This document shows, in pieces, positions 34,336-43,059 of a DNA stretch of 64,000 nucleotides. The position numbers and the translations under genes were made by a program. Source of the stretch: Rhodococcus sp. UNC23MFCrub1.1 (GTDB lineage Bacteria; Actinomycetota; Actinomycetes; Mycobacteriales; Mycobacteriaceae); the NCBI RefSeq assembly GCF_000686025.1, contig NZ_JMLQ01000013.1, forward strand, positions 1 through 64,000, read 5' to 3'. A model generated the notes under the pieces. That model made no database searches. It was given only the letters and a program-made list of their open reading frames with translations, and had not been told where the DNA came from. How positions within the stretch are numbered: position 1 is the stretch's first letter; each line of letters starts with the position of its first letter.

Positions 34336-35882
34336 GTACTGAAGGCGGTGAACCATCGGCACCCTCTCCTCTGCGCTTCCTCCTCGATACGAACGCGTTC
34401 ATTGCGATGGAACCGTATGACGGCTTCCTAGAGGACGAGCTGGATGCAGCGACCACGGTAATGCGCCTCGCCCAAAAGCAGGGGCATTTGTTGCTCGTGC
34501 ACCCGGCAACACGCGATGAGCTAGGCGGTGGGGCGAACAAGCCGCGAACTGCTCAGCGCCTTGCTGAGCTGGCCAAGTTCACGATGGTGAGCGAGTCTCC
34601 CATCGCGGTATCGCTTCGTGAAGCGGCCGGTGACAGCGCAGCCGACACAAATGATCACCGCGATCTTCGAATTCTTGCGGGGCTGCACGCAAACGCTGCG
34701 CACTTCTTGATCAGCAATGATGCTGGACTTCGACGTCGGGCAGTGCGCGCGGGTATCGGAGATCGCGTTCTTACGCTCGCAGACGCAGCTGCGATGCTGG
34801 TTGACCTTGAACCTGGCATTGCAAAGCAGCCCCCAAGAGTCGAACGCATCGACGCGTACGCGCTCGACCTCGACCAAGAAGTGTTCGACGACCTACGAGC
34901 CGATTACGCCGACTTTACGACATGGATCGGCAAAGTTCGTGCGGACTCCGAGAATCGAGCTTGCTTTGTCATACGCGAAGTCGACGGTACCTATGCTGCT
35001 GTTGCTCTAGTGAAGCTGGTCGAGACGGAATGCGTGTACGGATTCTCCGCTCCAGTATCAAAGATCTCGACTTTCAAAGTCTCCAGCCGTCGCGCCGGAA
35101 ACAGATATGGTGAGCTCCTATTGAAGGCAGTTTTTCTCGCTCATCACGCTAACGGCACCTCATCTACCTATGTCGAGGTATTTCCGAAACACGAGCGTCT
35201 TGTCGACTTTCTGAAACTATTCGGATTCCTGAAACAAGAAGAACTGACGTCACGAGACGAACTGGTCTGCGTTAAAAGCTACAAGCCGGCGTCGGACGCA
35301 GAACCAACGATGTCGTCGTTCGACTTCCATGTGCGTTACGGGCCACCGGCGATTATGCGAGGCACCTCAACATTCGTCATCCCCATTGTGCCACGGTGGC
35401 ACTCGCAGCTATTCCCGGATGTCGCAGAGGAGATTGTCCTTGACGATCAGCTGCCGTTTCCGAATTTTGTGGGGGCGACGACACGTCCGTGGGGCAATGC
35501 CATTCGAAAGGCGTATCTGTGCAACGCGCCGACGAACCAGATGAAGTCCGGTGACACAGTGTTGTTCTATCGCTCACACGGAGCCGCTTCGGTCACGGCA
35601 GTAGGTGTGATTGAAGACACCTTCCGGTCGTACAGCTCCGACCAAATCCTCAACGCCGTTGCGGGACGTACTGTGTACAGCCGTGAAGCTGTCGGGGAGC
35701 TGTGCAACCATCCTTCGGGAGTCCTGGTGGTGCTGTTTCGCCAGGACCGACTGCTGGATCCAAGTTGGTCAATCGGGGAGCTCGTTGCCAACTCAGTATT
35801 GAAGGGACCGCCACAGACCGTGACGAGAGTGAAGGAGCGCGGTAACGCATGGGTGAACTCGCAACTAGTCGATCTGCGCTGA
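34332..35882 (+). CDS. PIN-GNAT-EVE/PUA fusion protein
   Basis: 516 residues from the GTG at 34332. PIN nuclease domain at about 14-150: FLLDTNAFIAME with Asp19, NDHRDLRILAG, and HFLISNDAGLRRRA with Asp130. GNAT acetyltransferase domain at about 170-315 with the acetyl-CoA loop SRRAGNRYGELLLKAV and GFLKQEE. EVE/PUA-like domain at about 395-510 (MKSGDTVLFYRSHGAASVTA, VGVIEDTFRSY, VLVVLFRQDRLL). PIN domains cleave RNA, EVE/ASCH domains bind modified bases or RNA ends. It is coupled by TGATG to the ASCH gene. Likely a toxin-antitoxin or defence module; target unknown. Confidence 0.75.
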   Translation: MSTEGGEPSAPSPLRFLLDTNAFIAMEPYDGFLEDELDAATTVMRLAQKQGHLLLVHPATRDELGGGANKPRTAQRLAELAKFTMVSESPIAVSLREAAGDSAADTNDHRDLRILAGLHANAAHFLISNDAGLRRRAVRAGIGDRVLTLADAAAMLVDLEPGIAKQPPRVERIDAYALDLDQEVFDDLRADYADFTTWIGKVRADSENRACFVIREVDGTYAAVALVKLVETECVYGFSAPVSKISTFKVSSRRAGNRYGELLLKAVFLAHHANGTSSTYVEVFPKHERLVDFLKLFGFLKQEELTSRDELVCVKSYKPASDAEPTMSSFDFHVRYGPPAIMRGTSTFVIPIVPRWHSQLFPDVAEEIVLDDQLPFPNFVGATTRPWGNAIRKAYLCNAPTNQMKSGDTVLFYRSHGAASVTAVGVIEDTFRSYSSDQILNAVAGRTVYSREAVGELCNHPSGVLVVLFRQDRLLDPSWSIGELVANSVLKGPPQTVTRVKERGNAWVNSQLVDLR

Positions 35883-36280
35883 TGTCGATACACCCGGTGT
35901 ATGCAACAGCAATAATGAGCGGGCAAAAAACAGTGGAGTTCCGGAAGCGGCGTCTTGCGGACGACATCACTACAGTGTGGGTGTATGCAACGGCGCCTGT
36001 TCAAGCAGTCGTTGGATGGTTCCAAATTGAAGAAGTGATTGAGGACAGTCCTGCCTCGCTATGGAGGCAATTCGGAGAAGTTGGGTGCATCAACCGTAGC
36101 GAATTCGACAAGTACTATAAGGCCCACACGTCTGGAGTTGGTATTCGTATAGGCAAGGTCGCCGAATTTGACAGTCCCTTGAATCTGTCGAGTGTCGTCG
36201 CTAGCGGCGTCCCTCCGCAGAGCTTCCTTTACATCAACGACGCGGTACTCAATGAGCTGCATGCGTCGCTGGCAGAATGA
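35882..36280 (+). CDS. ASCH-domain (PUA-like) protein
   Basis: 132 residues from the ATG that overlaps the previous stop (TGATG). An upstream in-frame ATG at 35849 has AAGGAG at loose spacing, but ASCH proteins normally start with this MSIHP-Y phrase. The diagnostic opening SIHPVYATAIMSGQKTVEFR is followed by VWVYATAPVQAVVGWFQIEE and a long helical part ending in YINDAVLNELHAS. ASCH proteins bind RNA or hydrolyse modified nucleosides. Paired with the PIN-GNAT-EVE protein, it may supply substrate recognition or immunity. Confidence 0.8.
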   Translation: MSIHPVYATAIMSGQKTVEFRKRRLADDITTVWVYATAPVQAVVGWFQIEEVIEDSPASLWRQFGEVGCINRSEFDKYYKAHTSGVGIRIGKVAEFDSPLNLSSVVASGVPPQSFLYINDAVLNELHASLAE

Positions 36281-36376
36281 GTCAATAGTTGGTGCACCCG
36301 CTGGGTGCGAGGTTACCGTCACTTTTGATGCGTGACTGCAATTGCGAGAACACTTGGCGCAACCAACGTGTGTACT

Positions 36377-36403
36377 CCCGCACGTTCGACCTTATCGTGC
36401 GGG
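36377..36403 (+). terminator. Hairpin downstream of the ASCH gene
   Basis: CCCGCACG (36377-36384) pairs with CGTGCGGG (36396-36403) around an 11-base loop, about 100 bases after the ASCH stop. A short TCCTTC run follows but no poly-T, so termination is plausible but not certain. Confidence 0.4.
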
Positions 36404-36516
36404 TCCTTCGCCGAGCATGACCACAACTCGGCGTCTATCAACAAACGCGCACGTCCGGCCAGTCAATAAGCGGTACTGTGGACCGCGAGCCAGCTCACGC
36501 ATTAGAAGGGCCAGTG

Positions 36517-36536
36517 AAAAAAGCCCCGCATCGGGC
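36517..36536 (-). terminator. Intrinsic terminator on the minus strand
   Basis: Read on the minus strand: GCCC, a six-base loop, GGGC, then six Ts. This is the clearest poly-T terminator in the window. It lies about 20 bases beyond the tRNA-3'-like fragment, the usual place for a tRNA terminator. Confidence 0.5.
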
Positions 36537-36557
36537 GCAGGTTCAGAAGAAACGGTC

Positions 36558-36580
36558 TGGTGCGGAGAACGAGACTCGAA
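36558..36580 (-). other. tRNA 3'-end-like fragment, possible attachment site
   Basis: On the minus strand the sequence reads as a T-loop (TTCGAGT), a 3' T-stem strand starting with C, a seven-base acceptor strand TCTCCGC, the discriminator A and CCA. The 5' half of a tRNA is not present. A terminator follows. Such 3' fragments are typical of att sites left by elements that integrate into tRNA genes. The matching full tRNA is not in the window. Confidence 0.35.
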
Positions 36581-37158
36581 ATGTCAAGCCACACTTTGCT
36601 TGTGCAAAGACGCAGGCTGGCAGCATCGCCGGTGCATTTCGGGGGTTTTCGTCCAATAGGTTCCGGACGGTTCGATACTATTCGTCGCGCTCCGCCGAAG
36701 TCAGGTGCACGGTGCGTTCTCAGTGTTACGCCAGCGACGGTGCGTTAACACGCATCCGCCGTACCTATGCCGTTCGCGCTAGGTGGTCTGGGCGCCAGGA
36801 AACACTGATGGTGCCCGCACGACCACGGAGCTCCCCGACCGTTCCGTTCGGGCTTGTCGACCGGTAAGTGATGGTGAAACTCAGGATGTGAAATTTGCAG
36901 CGCAGTGACACGTTGACACCGCACCGCCGGTCGATCCGAAAGTTGGCAGCTGAACTTCTACGCCTGCAAAGTTTCGGCGGCGCTTGTCTGCCGAATCATC
37001 CGCCTGTCACGGAGACATGGCTTGCTGACGTGTGCGGGTCCCGACCACAGGGCCGGTTGGTGCTGACAGCACGTAGTCGGTTCTCGGCGATCAGCCAGTG
37101 TCGGCCCGACGACGTGAGCCGACCGAGTGTAGTGCTGCGACCCCCGTGGAGTTGCGTC

Positions 37159-37527
37159 TCACCACCGCATGGGGGGCGGTGGTATCGGAACGATCTGTAT
37201 CGGTGCGGGCGATGGCTTGGGGGTTTGTTGCGGGATTGGTTGAGGTCGCGGTCTGGGGTACTGGGGTTGAAAACAGTAGGCGTCGTAGCACCCGCCCAGA
37301 GCGGGCAGGGCTTCGAGGATGCTGAGTGCACCGTCGCCGTTGACGTCGGATGCCGGGGCGTAGGCGGATGGCACCAGCGGAGCTTCCACGATCTCTCGAA
37401 CTGTGACGACACCGTCGCCGCTCGGGTCGAACGCGGGTGTCGCCGCCGCGGTAGCGGTGGTTGCCAGAATGGAGAGAACGGTCAGCGCGCCGATTGACAT
37501 CGCAGAGACCGCTATGCGGTGAGTCAT
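37159..37527 (-). CDS. Secreted EF-hand/dockerin-like protein with proline-rich tail
   Basis: 122 residues; GAGAGG close before the ATG. Signal peptide to about residue 34 (AMSIGALTVLSILATTATAA). Two calcium-loop motifs follow: DPSGDGVVTVREIV and DVNGDGALSILEAL, spaced as in the genes at 40399 and 43987. Instead of their C-terminal beta domain this one has two cysteines (CYDAYCFQPQ) and a Pro/Gln-rich tail. Calcium binding is predicted from the D-x-x-x-D-G pattern; the partner is unknown. Confidence 0.7.
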   Translation of the reverse strand: MTHRIAVSAMSIGALTVLSILATTATAAATPAFDPSGDGVVTVREIVEAPLVPSAYAPASDVNGDGALSILEALPALGGCYDAYCFQPQYPRPRPQPIPQQTPKPSPAPIQIVPIPPPPMRW

Positions 37528-38041
37528 GTGTACCTCTCGTCGTGTGCAGTCATCATCGACCCCGGCGGCGCATGTACAGGCTCTCAGCATTGCGATATGG
37601 AGACTCTTCAATCGGATGCGTAGTGCGACGCTGGTCGATGTACTGAGCGACTGACCGGACGATCAGTACGCGAACGTCGGCGCCCATCGCATGTACTGAG
37701 TCGAGTCACTTCCACGGGCCCAGGCACGAGAACGCAGTCGGGGCGATGGCGACACGAACTACATCCGAGGTGATGCATCTGTATTCAGCGCTTCCTCGGT
37801 AGACGACGTCGCTCGCCCACATCAGTGCGCTCAGGTAACCATTTTCGTCCGTAGTGCTGATCGATCGGTCAGTGTGCGGGCGCGAATGCCCCGCGTACTC
37901 GCGGTCTTCCTGTCATAGAGTCGCCGAGCGGTGCGCGGGGATGTCCCGACAGCGCCTGTCCCACAACGGTTGTGTGATGAACTGCGCGCGAGGCTGACCG
38001 GGTCGAGCGCGGGTCGGGGCCGCAGAGACACTAGGAGTGCG
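37528..38041. other. Divergent intergenic region, no gene seen
   Basis: About 510 bases between two divergent exported-protein genes. Promoters for both must lie here. No open frame with a ribosome site and no repeat of note was found. Confidence 0.5.
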
Positions 38042-39454
38042 ATGATCTTGAGGGGCAGACGGAGCGCCGCAATGGCGGTGGTGGCAGCTACGGCGCTGGT
38101 CGCCACCTCGTGTTCGCTATCTCCGCCGAGCCCCCAGTTCGTCACTGCCGACCCCGACGACGGCACATTGATCGCTGCTTCCGGATTCGATGTGCACCGC
38201 GACGGTTTCGGGTTTCGAAACTGGGGCCCGGCTGACGCAGCCCACGGACGGGTATTGACACCCGCGGCGATGCAGTCCTTGTTCGGCGACGGGGTGTGCA
38301 CACCCCCCGCAGCGATGGGATCCTGCAACCTGACCGCGGCCGGCCAGGTGTCCTCGGAGATCTTCGAACAGGGCATGAGTGGTGGGCACTGCTTCGGGAT
38401 GGCCGCGGTCGCAGGATTGTGGTTTCGCGGTCTCGTGGACACCGCGCCCTACGTCTCGGCCGGCGCTACGGTCTACGACACCGGACCCTCTCCGACGGTG
38501 GACGAGCTCATCGGGAGGTACTTCCTGACCCAAGGATTCGCCCCCACCGTCGCCGCCGCCGAGTCCGCTCCGGTCGCGGACATCGTCGACGACCTCGCCG
38601 CTGCATGGTCTCGTGGAGAGGATTACGTGCTGGGGTTCTACACCGACGCCGACAAGAACTCCGGCCACGCCGTCACCCCGATCGAGACCCGCGACCTCGG
38701 TGACGGTGAGGTCGGGATAGTGCTCTATGACAACAATTTCCCGGGTCGGGAGACGATGCTCGTGGCGAACCGCGACCAGGACACGTGGTACTACACCACA
38801 GCCGCGGACCCCGCTGACGACAGCTATCTTTTCGTCGGCGGACCCGACAACCAACTGGAACTCACGCCGTTGACGTCGATGACCGGCATGCACCAGTGCC
38901 CCATGTGTGAGGAGTCGGACGGTTCCGACTACGTCGCACTGGTTACCGACGGGGACCCCGATGCCGATCCGGCGTCGAACGAAGACCCCGAATGGTCGCT
39001 GGCGGTGGCCGATGCCAACGGCGATCATTCCGAGACCATCCGGCGTTCCGAGTTCTTCAACAACGACAACACCGCGCTGCTCGAAGCGCCCTTGAACACC
39101 CCGATGCGGTTGACTCTGTCGGATCTCGACGGTGATGCCGACAGCGCTGCCGCCACAGACCTCTCGATCATGGGAGACGGGTGGGTGGCGAGACTGCAAT
39201 CTCTGCAGCTCGATCTTGACGCCACGCTGACCGTCACTGCCGACCCCGCCGCACGTACCGTGACCCTTTTCGCTGATGCGCCCACTACCGCTGATCTGAC
39301 GGTTGCCGTCGACACCGACACGCTGTCCCGCTCGGCCACGGTCCGCTCGACCGCCGTGGACGCGGGGCAGACGGTCACGCTCGGCACGACGGGACAGTCC
39401 CTCATTCTGACGGACAGCGACGGAACGACGTTGCGAGAGGTAGAGATGCGTTGA
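38042..39454 (+). CDS. Lipoprotein with papain-like cysteine-peptidase pattern
   Basis: 470 residues; AGGAG lies four to five bases before the ATG. A lipobox ends at Cys24 (ATALVATSC). A candidate catalytic triad is visible: Cys117 in SGGHCFGMAAVAGLW at the start of a helix, His209 in NSGHAVTPIE and Asp230/Asn231-232 in LYDNNFPGRE, the order and spacing of papain-like folds. After about residue 300 come acidic D-rich segments (DGDPDADPASNEDPEW, LSDLDGDADSAAATD) and a beta-rich C-terminus. No family I can name. A secreted, membrane-tethered peptidase or transglutaminase-like enzyme is inferred. Confidence 0.65.
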   Translation: MILRGRRSAAMAVVAATALVATSCSLSPPSPQFVTADPDDGTLIAASGFDVHRDGFGFRNWGPADAAHGRVLTPAAMQSLFGDGVCTPPAAMGSCNLTAAGQVSSEIFEQGMSGGHCFGMAAVAGLWFRGLVDTAPYVSAGATVYDTGPSPTVDELIGRYFLTQGFAPTVAAAESAPVADIVDDLAAAWSRGEDYVLGFYTDADKNSGHAVTPIETRDLGDGEVGIVLYDNNFPGRETMLVANRDQDTWYYTTAADPADDSYLFVGGPDNQLELTPLTSMTGMHQCPMCEESDGSDYVALVTDGDPDADPASNEDPEWSLAVADANGDHSETIRRSEFFNNDNTALLEAPLNTPMRLTLSDLDGDADSAAATDLSIMGDGWVARLQSLQLDLDATLTVTADPAARTVTLFADAPTTADLTVAVDTDTLSRSATVRSTAVDAGQTVTLGTTGQSLILTDSDGTTLREVEMR

Positions 39455-39601
39455 ACCGATTCGACGGGGTGCGGACATCTTCGGCGGGTTCCCGTGTGCG
39501 AGTCCCGCGCCGTCATCCGACGATCACCGATGATGGTGGGAGACAGTGCCGAAACCGGGCGCGGCCGGATGGGTCGGCGTAGGCGCGAGGAGAGGGAACA
39601 G

Positions 39602-40153
39602 ATGGCTCAGAAGCAGACCACGCCGAGGACGCGAGCGTTCCGGCGCGCACGCGTCAAGTGGCGGGCGGTGTCGTCTTTGTTCGAGATCGAGCCGCTGGTG
39701 TACGGGACGGTCATCGTTCTGACCGTCCTGCTCGCCGCGGACGAGCACGTGGTCGACGACTACGGCGACGCGACCGGTCTCGTTCTGGGGCCCATGCTCG
39801 CGACGATGCTCGCGCACCTGTTCGCCTCGTCTTTAGGGTTCGTTCATCGCCACCATCGGGCACCCGATCGCGCTGAGGTGCGGCACCTCGTCCGTCATGC
39901 GGGCCAGTTTCTTTGGCTCACGGTCCTTCCGCTGATGTTGCTGGCGATAGGGCGAACGACAGGCACATTCTCGGCGCAGGGTGTCCTCGACGCAGTTGTC
40001 GAACTCGGCTTCTGGTTTCTCGTGGTGCTCGGTGGATTGGGCGGGTGGCACGCCTCTCCCTCGGCACGATGGTTGGGCGTCGGCGTCGGCGCGGTCGGTG
40101 CCGTGGTCATCGGCATGGTTCTCGTGGTGCTCAAAGCCGTTCTCGAACACTGA
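39602..40153 (+). CDS. Five-helix membrane protein, unknown
   Basis: 183 residues; GAGGAGAGGG precedes the ATG. Basic N-terminus, then about five helices (PLVYGTVIVLTVLLAAD, GLVLGPMLATMLAHLFASSL, FLWLTVLPLMLLAIG, LGFWFLVVLGGLGGWHA, GVGAVGAVVIGMVLVVLKAV). Histidines cluster in the first loop (FVHRHHRAPDRAEVRHLVRH). It follows the papain-like lipoprotein gene on the same strand (gap 147 bases). No family recognised. Confidence 0.7.
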   Translation: MAQKQTTPRTRAFRRARVKWRAVSSLFEIEPLVYGTVIVLTVLLAADEHVVDDYGDATGLVLGPMLATMLAHLFASSLGFVHRHHRAPDRAEVRHLVRHAGQFLWLTVLPLMLLAIGRTTGTFSAQGVLDAVVELGFWFLVVLGGLGGWHASPSARWLGVGVGAVGAVVIGMVLVVLKAVLEH

Positions 40154-40158
40154 CAGTT

Positions 40159-40239
40159 GGCGAATTGTCGGGTGAGTGCGCCGCGGAACGTGTAGGGGCA
40201 CCCTACGCGGCACCGCGGGTTCGATTCTCCTGTGCGCCA
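40159..40239 (+). tRNA. tRNA-like sequence, probably degenerate
   Basis: The 3' end looks like a tRNA: a T-arm with GCGGG-TTCGATT-CTCCT (one mismatch, two wobbles), then GTGCGCC and A. A 5' strand GGCGAAT pairs with it at six of seven positions. In the middle TGTAG/CTACG forms a five-bp stem around the seven-base loop GGGCACC, which would give anticodon GCA (Cys), but position 33 is G instead of the invariant U and no D-arm is evident. Most likely a decayed tRNA or an att relic rather than a working gene. Confidence 0.25.
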
Positions 40240-40398
40240 TGACGGTTCTTCACCACCCCGCAGTGGGCGGACACCGATCGGCATTTCGGGAGCGTTCGTC
40301 CCCTTGTCTGACCGCATGCGCCGTTCGGATGACCGATTTATGTCTCCGTACGCGGGGTGGGGCTCAACCGGGGATGCCGCGAGCGCAACCGCAGGTGT

Positions 40399-40983
40399 CT
40401 ACGAGGCGGCGATGCTCACTCGGACCAGTTTCGGGTCGAAACTGTCCCCGGCAGTCCACGTGTCGGCCGACACCCGACCTGCGGGCACTGTCAACCTGGT
40501 TCTGTAGACGGCGCCTGACACATCATGAAAACCGATCTGATAGGTCACCGTCTTGTCGGCGATCTGGTTTCGAACGAAGACGTTGTAGACATAGGCTCCC
40601 CTCTGCAGCGCGGTGGGTCGGTCCATTCCGACGACCCAGCGGGTGCTGTACGGGCCGTCGATATCCCCCTGCGATTGCCCGAGCTTGATATCTGTCTCGA
40701 GCGTGATCGAACCGGAGTTGGGAAGCGGGCCGGGTCCGGTGTGCATCACAGGTACCGAGCGCCCCAGTCCTTCGTTGATGCTCACTGCGCCGTCGCCGTT
40801 GGTGTCCGACCCGGGCAGATAGCCATCGGGTACCAGGGACGCATCGAGGACTTCATTCTGCGTCACCACCCCGTCGCCGTCCGGATCGAATGCAGGCCCG
40901 GCGTTCGCGGTTCCAGGTGTTCCGACGGCGAGGCCGGCGGCCACACCGAATGCCGCTGCAGTTCGTGCCTTGTACAGCCTCAT
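40399..40983 (-). CDS. Secreted EF-hand plus beta-domain protein
   Basis: 194 residues; GAGAGG seven bases before the ATG. Signal peptide (AAAFGVAAGLAVGTPGTANA), then two calcium-loop motifs (DPDGDGVVTQNEVLDA and DTNGDGAVSINEGL), then a roughly 105-residue beta-rich domain (ALQRGAYVYNVFVRNQ, VTYQIGFHDVSGAVYRTRL) ending KLVRVSIAAS. The same architecture is found at 43987-44541 and, decayed, at 43060-43576. An exported two-part protein, possibly calcium-triggered surface binding; function unknown. Confidence 0.75.
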   Translation of the reverse strand: MRLYKARTAAAFGVAAGLAVGTPGTANAGPAFDPDGDGVVTQNEVLDASLVPDGYLPGSDTNGDGAVSINEGLGRSVPVMHTGPGPLPNSGSITLETDIKLGQSQGDIDGPYSTRWVVGMDRPTALQRGAYVYNVFVRNQIADKTVTYQIGFHDVSGAVYRTRLTVPAGRVSADTWTAGDSFDPKLVRVSIAAS

Positions 40984-41065
40984 GACATTGCCTCTCGTGC
41001 TGACTCGGTAATTCTCGGGGGGGGTGCCGAACGCATTCGTCCTCGGCACAATGACGGGGCTCGGC

Positions 41066-41680
41066 TCACAGGCTGCAGTACGACGCGGTCGCGCGGGTGA
41101 GCGCTACCGCATAGTCAGCCCCGAGGGCCAGTCGTCCGATCGTGTCGGCAACGGCCGCGACGACCAGCGCTTCGCACCCGGGGCTGGTGAGGACGTGACG
41201 GTGCCGGTGGAGCTGATCCACCATCGCCACATTGAGCGCGTCGATGGTCGCACGTGCGGTCGACAGATCTGGTCGTACAGTCGGCGCCGTGTGCGGCAAC
41301 AGCTTCCACTGTGCAAACCGGGCGTATTCGACGGCTTCCGTGGCGTCGATCTGGTCCCGGAACACCCTGTACACGAAGGCCTGGTCCAGGCCCGCTTCCG
41401 CGGCCAGGCGAGTCACGGTATCGAGAACCTGCTTCTCGCGAGGGGGATCGTTGACAGGTGTGACCGTGCCCCATTTCGCACTGGCAGCGTCGTCAGCGAT
41501 CAGAAGTCGTTGGCCGGCGGCGAACACAAGCGCGTTCAGTGGCAAATCTGCGGCCTGTGCCGTCGTACCGGCGCCTACCGCGATCCCGGCGGTGACTGTG
41601 AGTGAGAGCGCGAGCGCGCGTGCCCATGAGCGGGCGCGGTGCGCTCGTGCCGAAGACGACATCGATCGGGGTGGTCGCAT
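41066..41680 (-). CDS. Secreted chorismate mutase (AroQ gamma type)
   Basis: 204 residues; AGAGAG six bases before the ATG. Signal peptide (LALSLTVTAGIAVGAGTTAQA), then an all-helical chorismate mutase: LVFAAGQRLLIADDAASAKW, VYRVFRDQIDATEAVEYARF, ARATIDALNVAMVDQLHRH. Two cysteines (PGCEAL, SYCSL) probably form the disulfide known in the M. tuberculosis enzyme Rv1885c. The reaction is chorismate to prephenate, here outside the cytoplasm. Secreted forms occur in pathogens and on R. equi virulence plasmids, where the role is debated. It sits among other exported-protein genes. Confidence 0.9.
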   Translation of the reverse strand: MRPPRSMSSSARAHRARSWARALALSLTVTAGIAVGAGTTAQAADLPLNALVFAAGQRLLIADDAASAKWGTVTPVNDPPREKQVLDTVTRLAAEAGLDQAFVYRVFRDQIDATEAVEYARFAQWKLLPHTAPTVRPDLSTARATIDALNVAMVDQLHRHRHVLTSPGCEALVVAAVADTIGRLALGADYAVALTRATASYCSL

Positions 41681-41747
41681 GAAGTGCTCTCTGAACAAGT
41701 GTCGAATGGACTGATGGTGACGGCGAACGGCGTGTTCGGGTCAGTCG

Positions 41748-42770
41748 TCAACTGCCGAAGACGGAGGGGGTGCTGGCAGTGGAGAGGGTGTAGGCAATCA
41801 ACCCTTGGCCTGTCGCGCCGGCAACGAACACCGTCGATGTACCGGAATCGTAAGCGGGACTGTGCAGCCCCGATCCGGGCGATGTCACGCGGTCGACGAC
41901 CGCCCCGTCCTCGACGCGCACCAGATCGCGCCCGTCAGCGAGATAGAACACATCGTCGCTCGGGCCGTACGTGACGTCGAGGAACCGGCCCGCCTCACCT
42001 GTGACGGGTGTGGTGACCCCGGTGGAGGTATCGAGGATCGACCCCACCCCGTAATCGGTGGTGAACACGTGACGTCCGCTGGGCGAGACGGCGATCTTGG
42101 TGGTCGATCCAGATCCGGCAACTCGGATCGGCCAACTCTTGCCCACAACCTTCGATCTGACATCCACCGGGAACAGCGTCGGGGGAGTCAAGCCGACCAC
42201 GTAGGCAGTGCGGCCGTCGCCTGATCGTGCCGGGCGTACGGCGACGGGGCTGACGTCGAGTGGTGCACTGGTCCCAGTGCGGGTGTCGATGATATCGGCG
42301 CCGTTCACGAGTGTCGTACGGACGAGGCTGTCGCCAGCGGTCGCCACCGCTGCGGTGGTCGACTGCGAGCTGATCACTGCGCTCACTGTCAAGTCGTGCA
42401 TGTTGACGCGAAGTATTCCATTCGTCAGCGCAACGTACGCTACCCAACCGTCGTCGACAGAGACGGACAGCGACCTGATCTGCGCCGCACCGGGGTCGGG
42501 TATGGGAAGCGTCACCCATCTGCCGACAGTTCTGCGTGTGTGGGCATCGACGACTTCCGCTGTCTTCCTGTCACCGTCGACGACCCACACCCAATTCGAG
42601 TCGGGCGACACTGCCACAAGTGTGGGTGTTCCCACCCGGTCCAGAGCGATGCTTTCAAAGCCGCTCGACCACATTGCCGGCTGCGCCTCGGCGGGCAGCG
42701 CTGACACCACGAGAGCGGTGGTCAGGGTCGCCAGGACGATGGTGAACCGACGTGTTCTACTCGTCAACAT
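41748..42770 (-). CDS. Secreted beta-propeller protein 1
   Basis: 340 residues with a signal peptide (VLATLTTALVVSALPAEA). Repeated blades of about 40 residues follow the YVTN/WD-like pattern, e.g. PTLVAVSPDSNWVWVVDGD, DDGWVAYVALTNGILRVNMH, TKIAVSPSGRHVFTTDYGVG, DVFYLADGRDLVRVEDGAVV. It ends in SVFGS. It is paralogous to 46248-47279, sharing VAVSPDSNWVWV, GWVAYVAL and the FGS end. Propellers bind ligands or proteins; no catalytic residues are evident. GGAGG lies about 13 bases before the ATG. Confidence 0.75.
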   Translation of the reverse strand: MLTSRTRRFTIVLATLTTALVVSALPAEAQPAMWSSGFESIALDRVGTPTLVAVSPDSNWVWVVDGDRKTAEVVDAHTRRTVGRWVTLPIPDPGAAQIRSLSVSVDDGWVAYVALTNGILRVNMHDLTVSAVISSQSTTAAVATAGDSLVRTTLVNGADIIDTRTGTSAPLDVSPVAVRPARSGDGRTAYVVGLTPPTLFPVDVRSKVVGKSWPIRVAGSGSTTKIAVSPSGRHVFTTDYGVGSILDTSTGVTTPVTGEAGRFLDVTYGPSDDVFYLADGRDLVRVEDGAVVDRVTSPGSGLHSPAYDSGTSTVFVAGATGQGLIAYTLSTASTPSVFGS

Positions 42771-43059
42771 GGTGGTGATCTCGCCTCCGTCGCTCCGCGC
42801 GAACGAATTCGATCGCATGTGAGCGAGGAAACCACGTGCTCGGATAGGCGAACGACCATCACACACCACGTCGCAGGATCTCCGGCGTGACCCTCGGACG
42901 AAACTCCACTTCACCGCAGCGTCGACTGACTGATCGCACAGACTCCGCCGGCGCATGATGGTGGTCGGCGATGTGGCGCAATTGGTTTTGAACACCATCG
43001 TGAGCACCGCGACGTTGGACGGTCCGATACCCTTCTCGGCCGAAGGGTTCGGCGACCCG

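Larger units (their letters stand above)
36281..37158. other. 880 bases without a convincing gene
   Basis: It contains a hairpin after the ASCH gene (36377-36403), a minus-strand terminator-like stem with six Ts (36517-36536) and a tRNA-3'-like fragment (36558-36580). Open frames of 100-200 codons here overlap one another, lack ribosome sites and have no recognisable sequence. It looks like the junction between the lower-GC cargo patch and the secreted-protein array. Confidence 0.5.
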
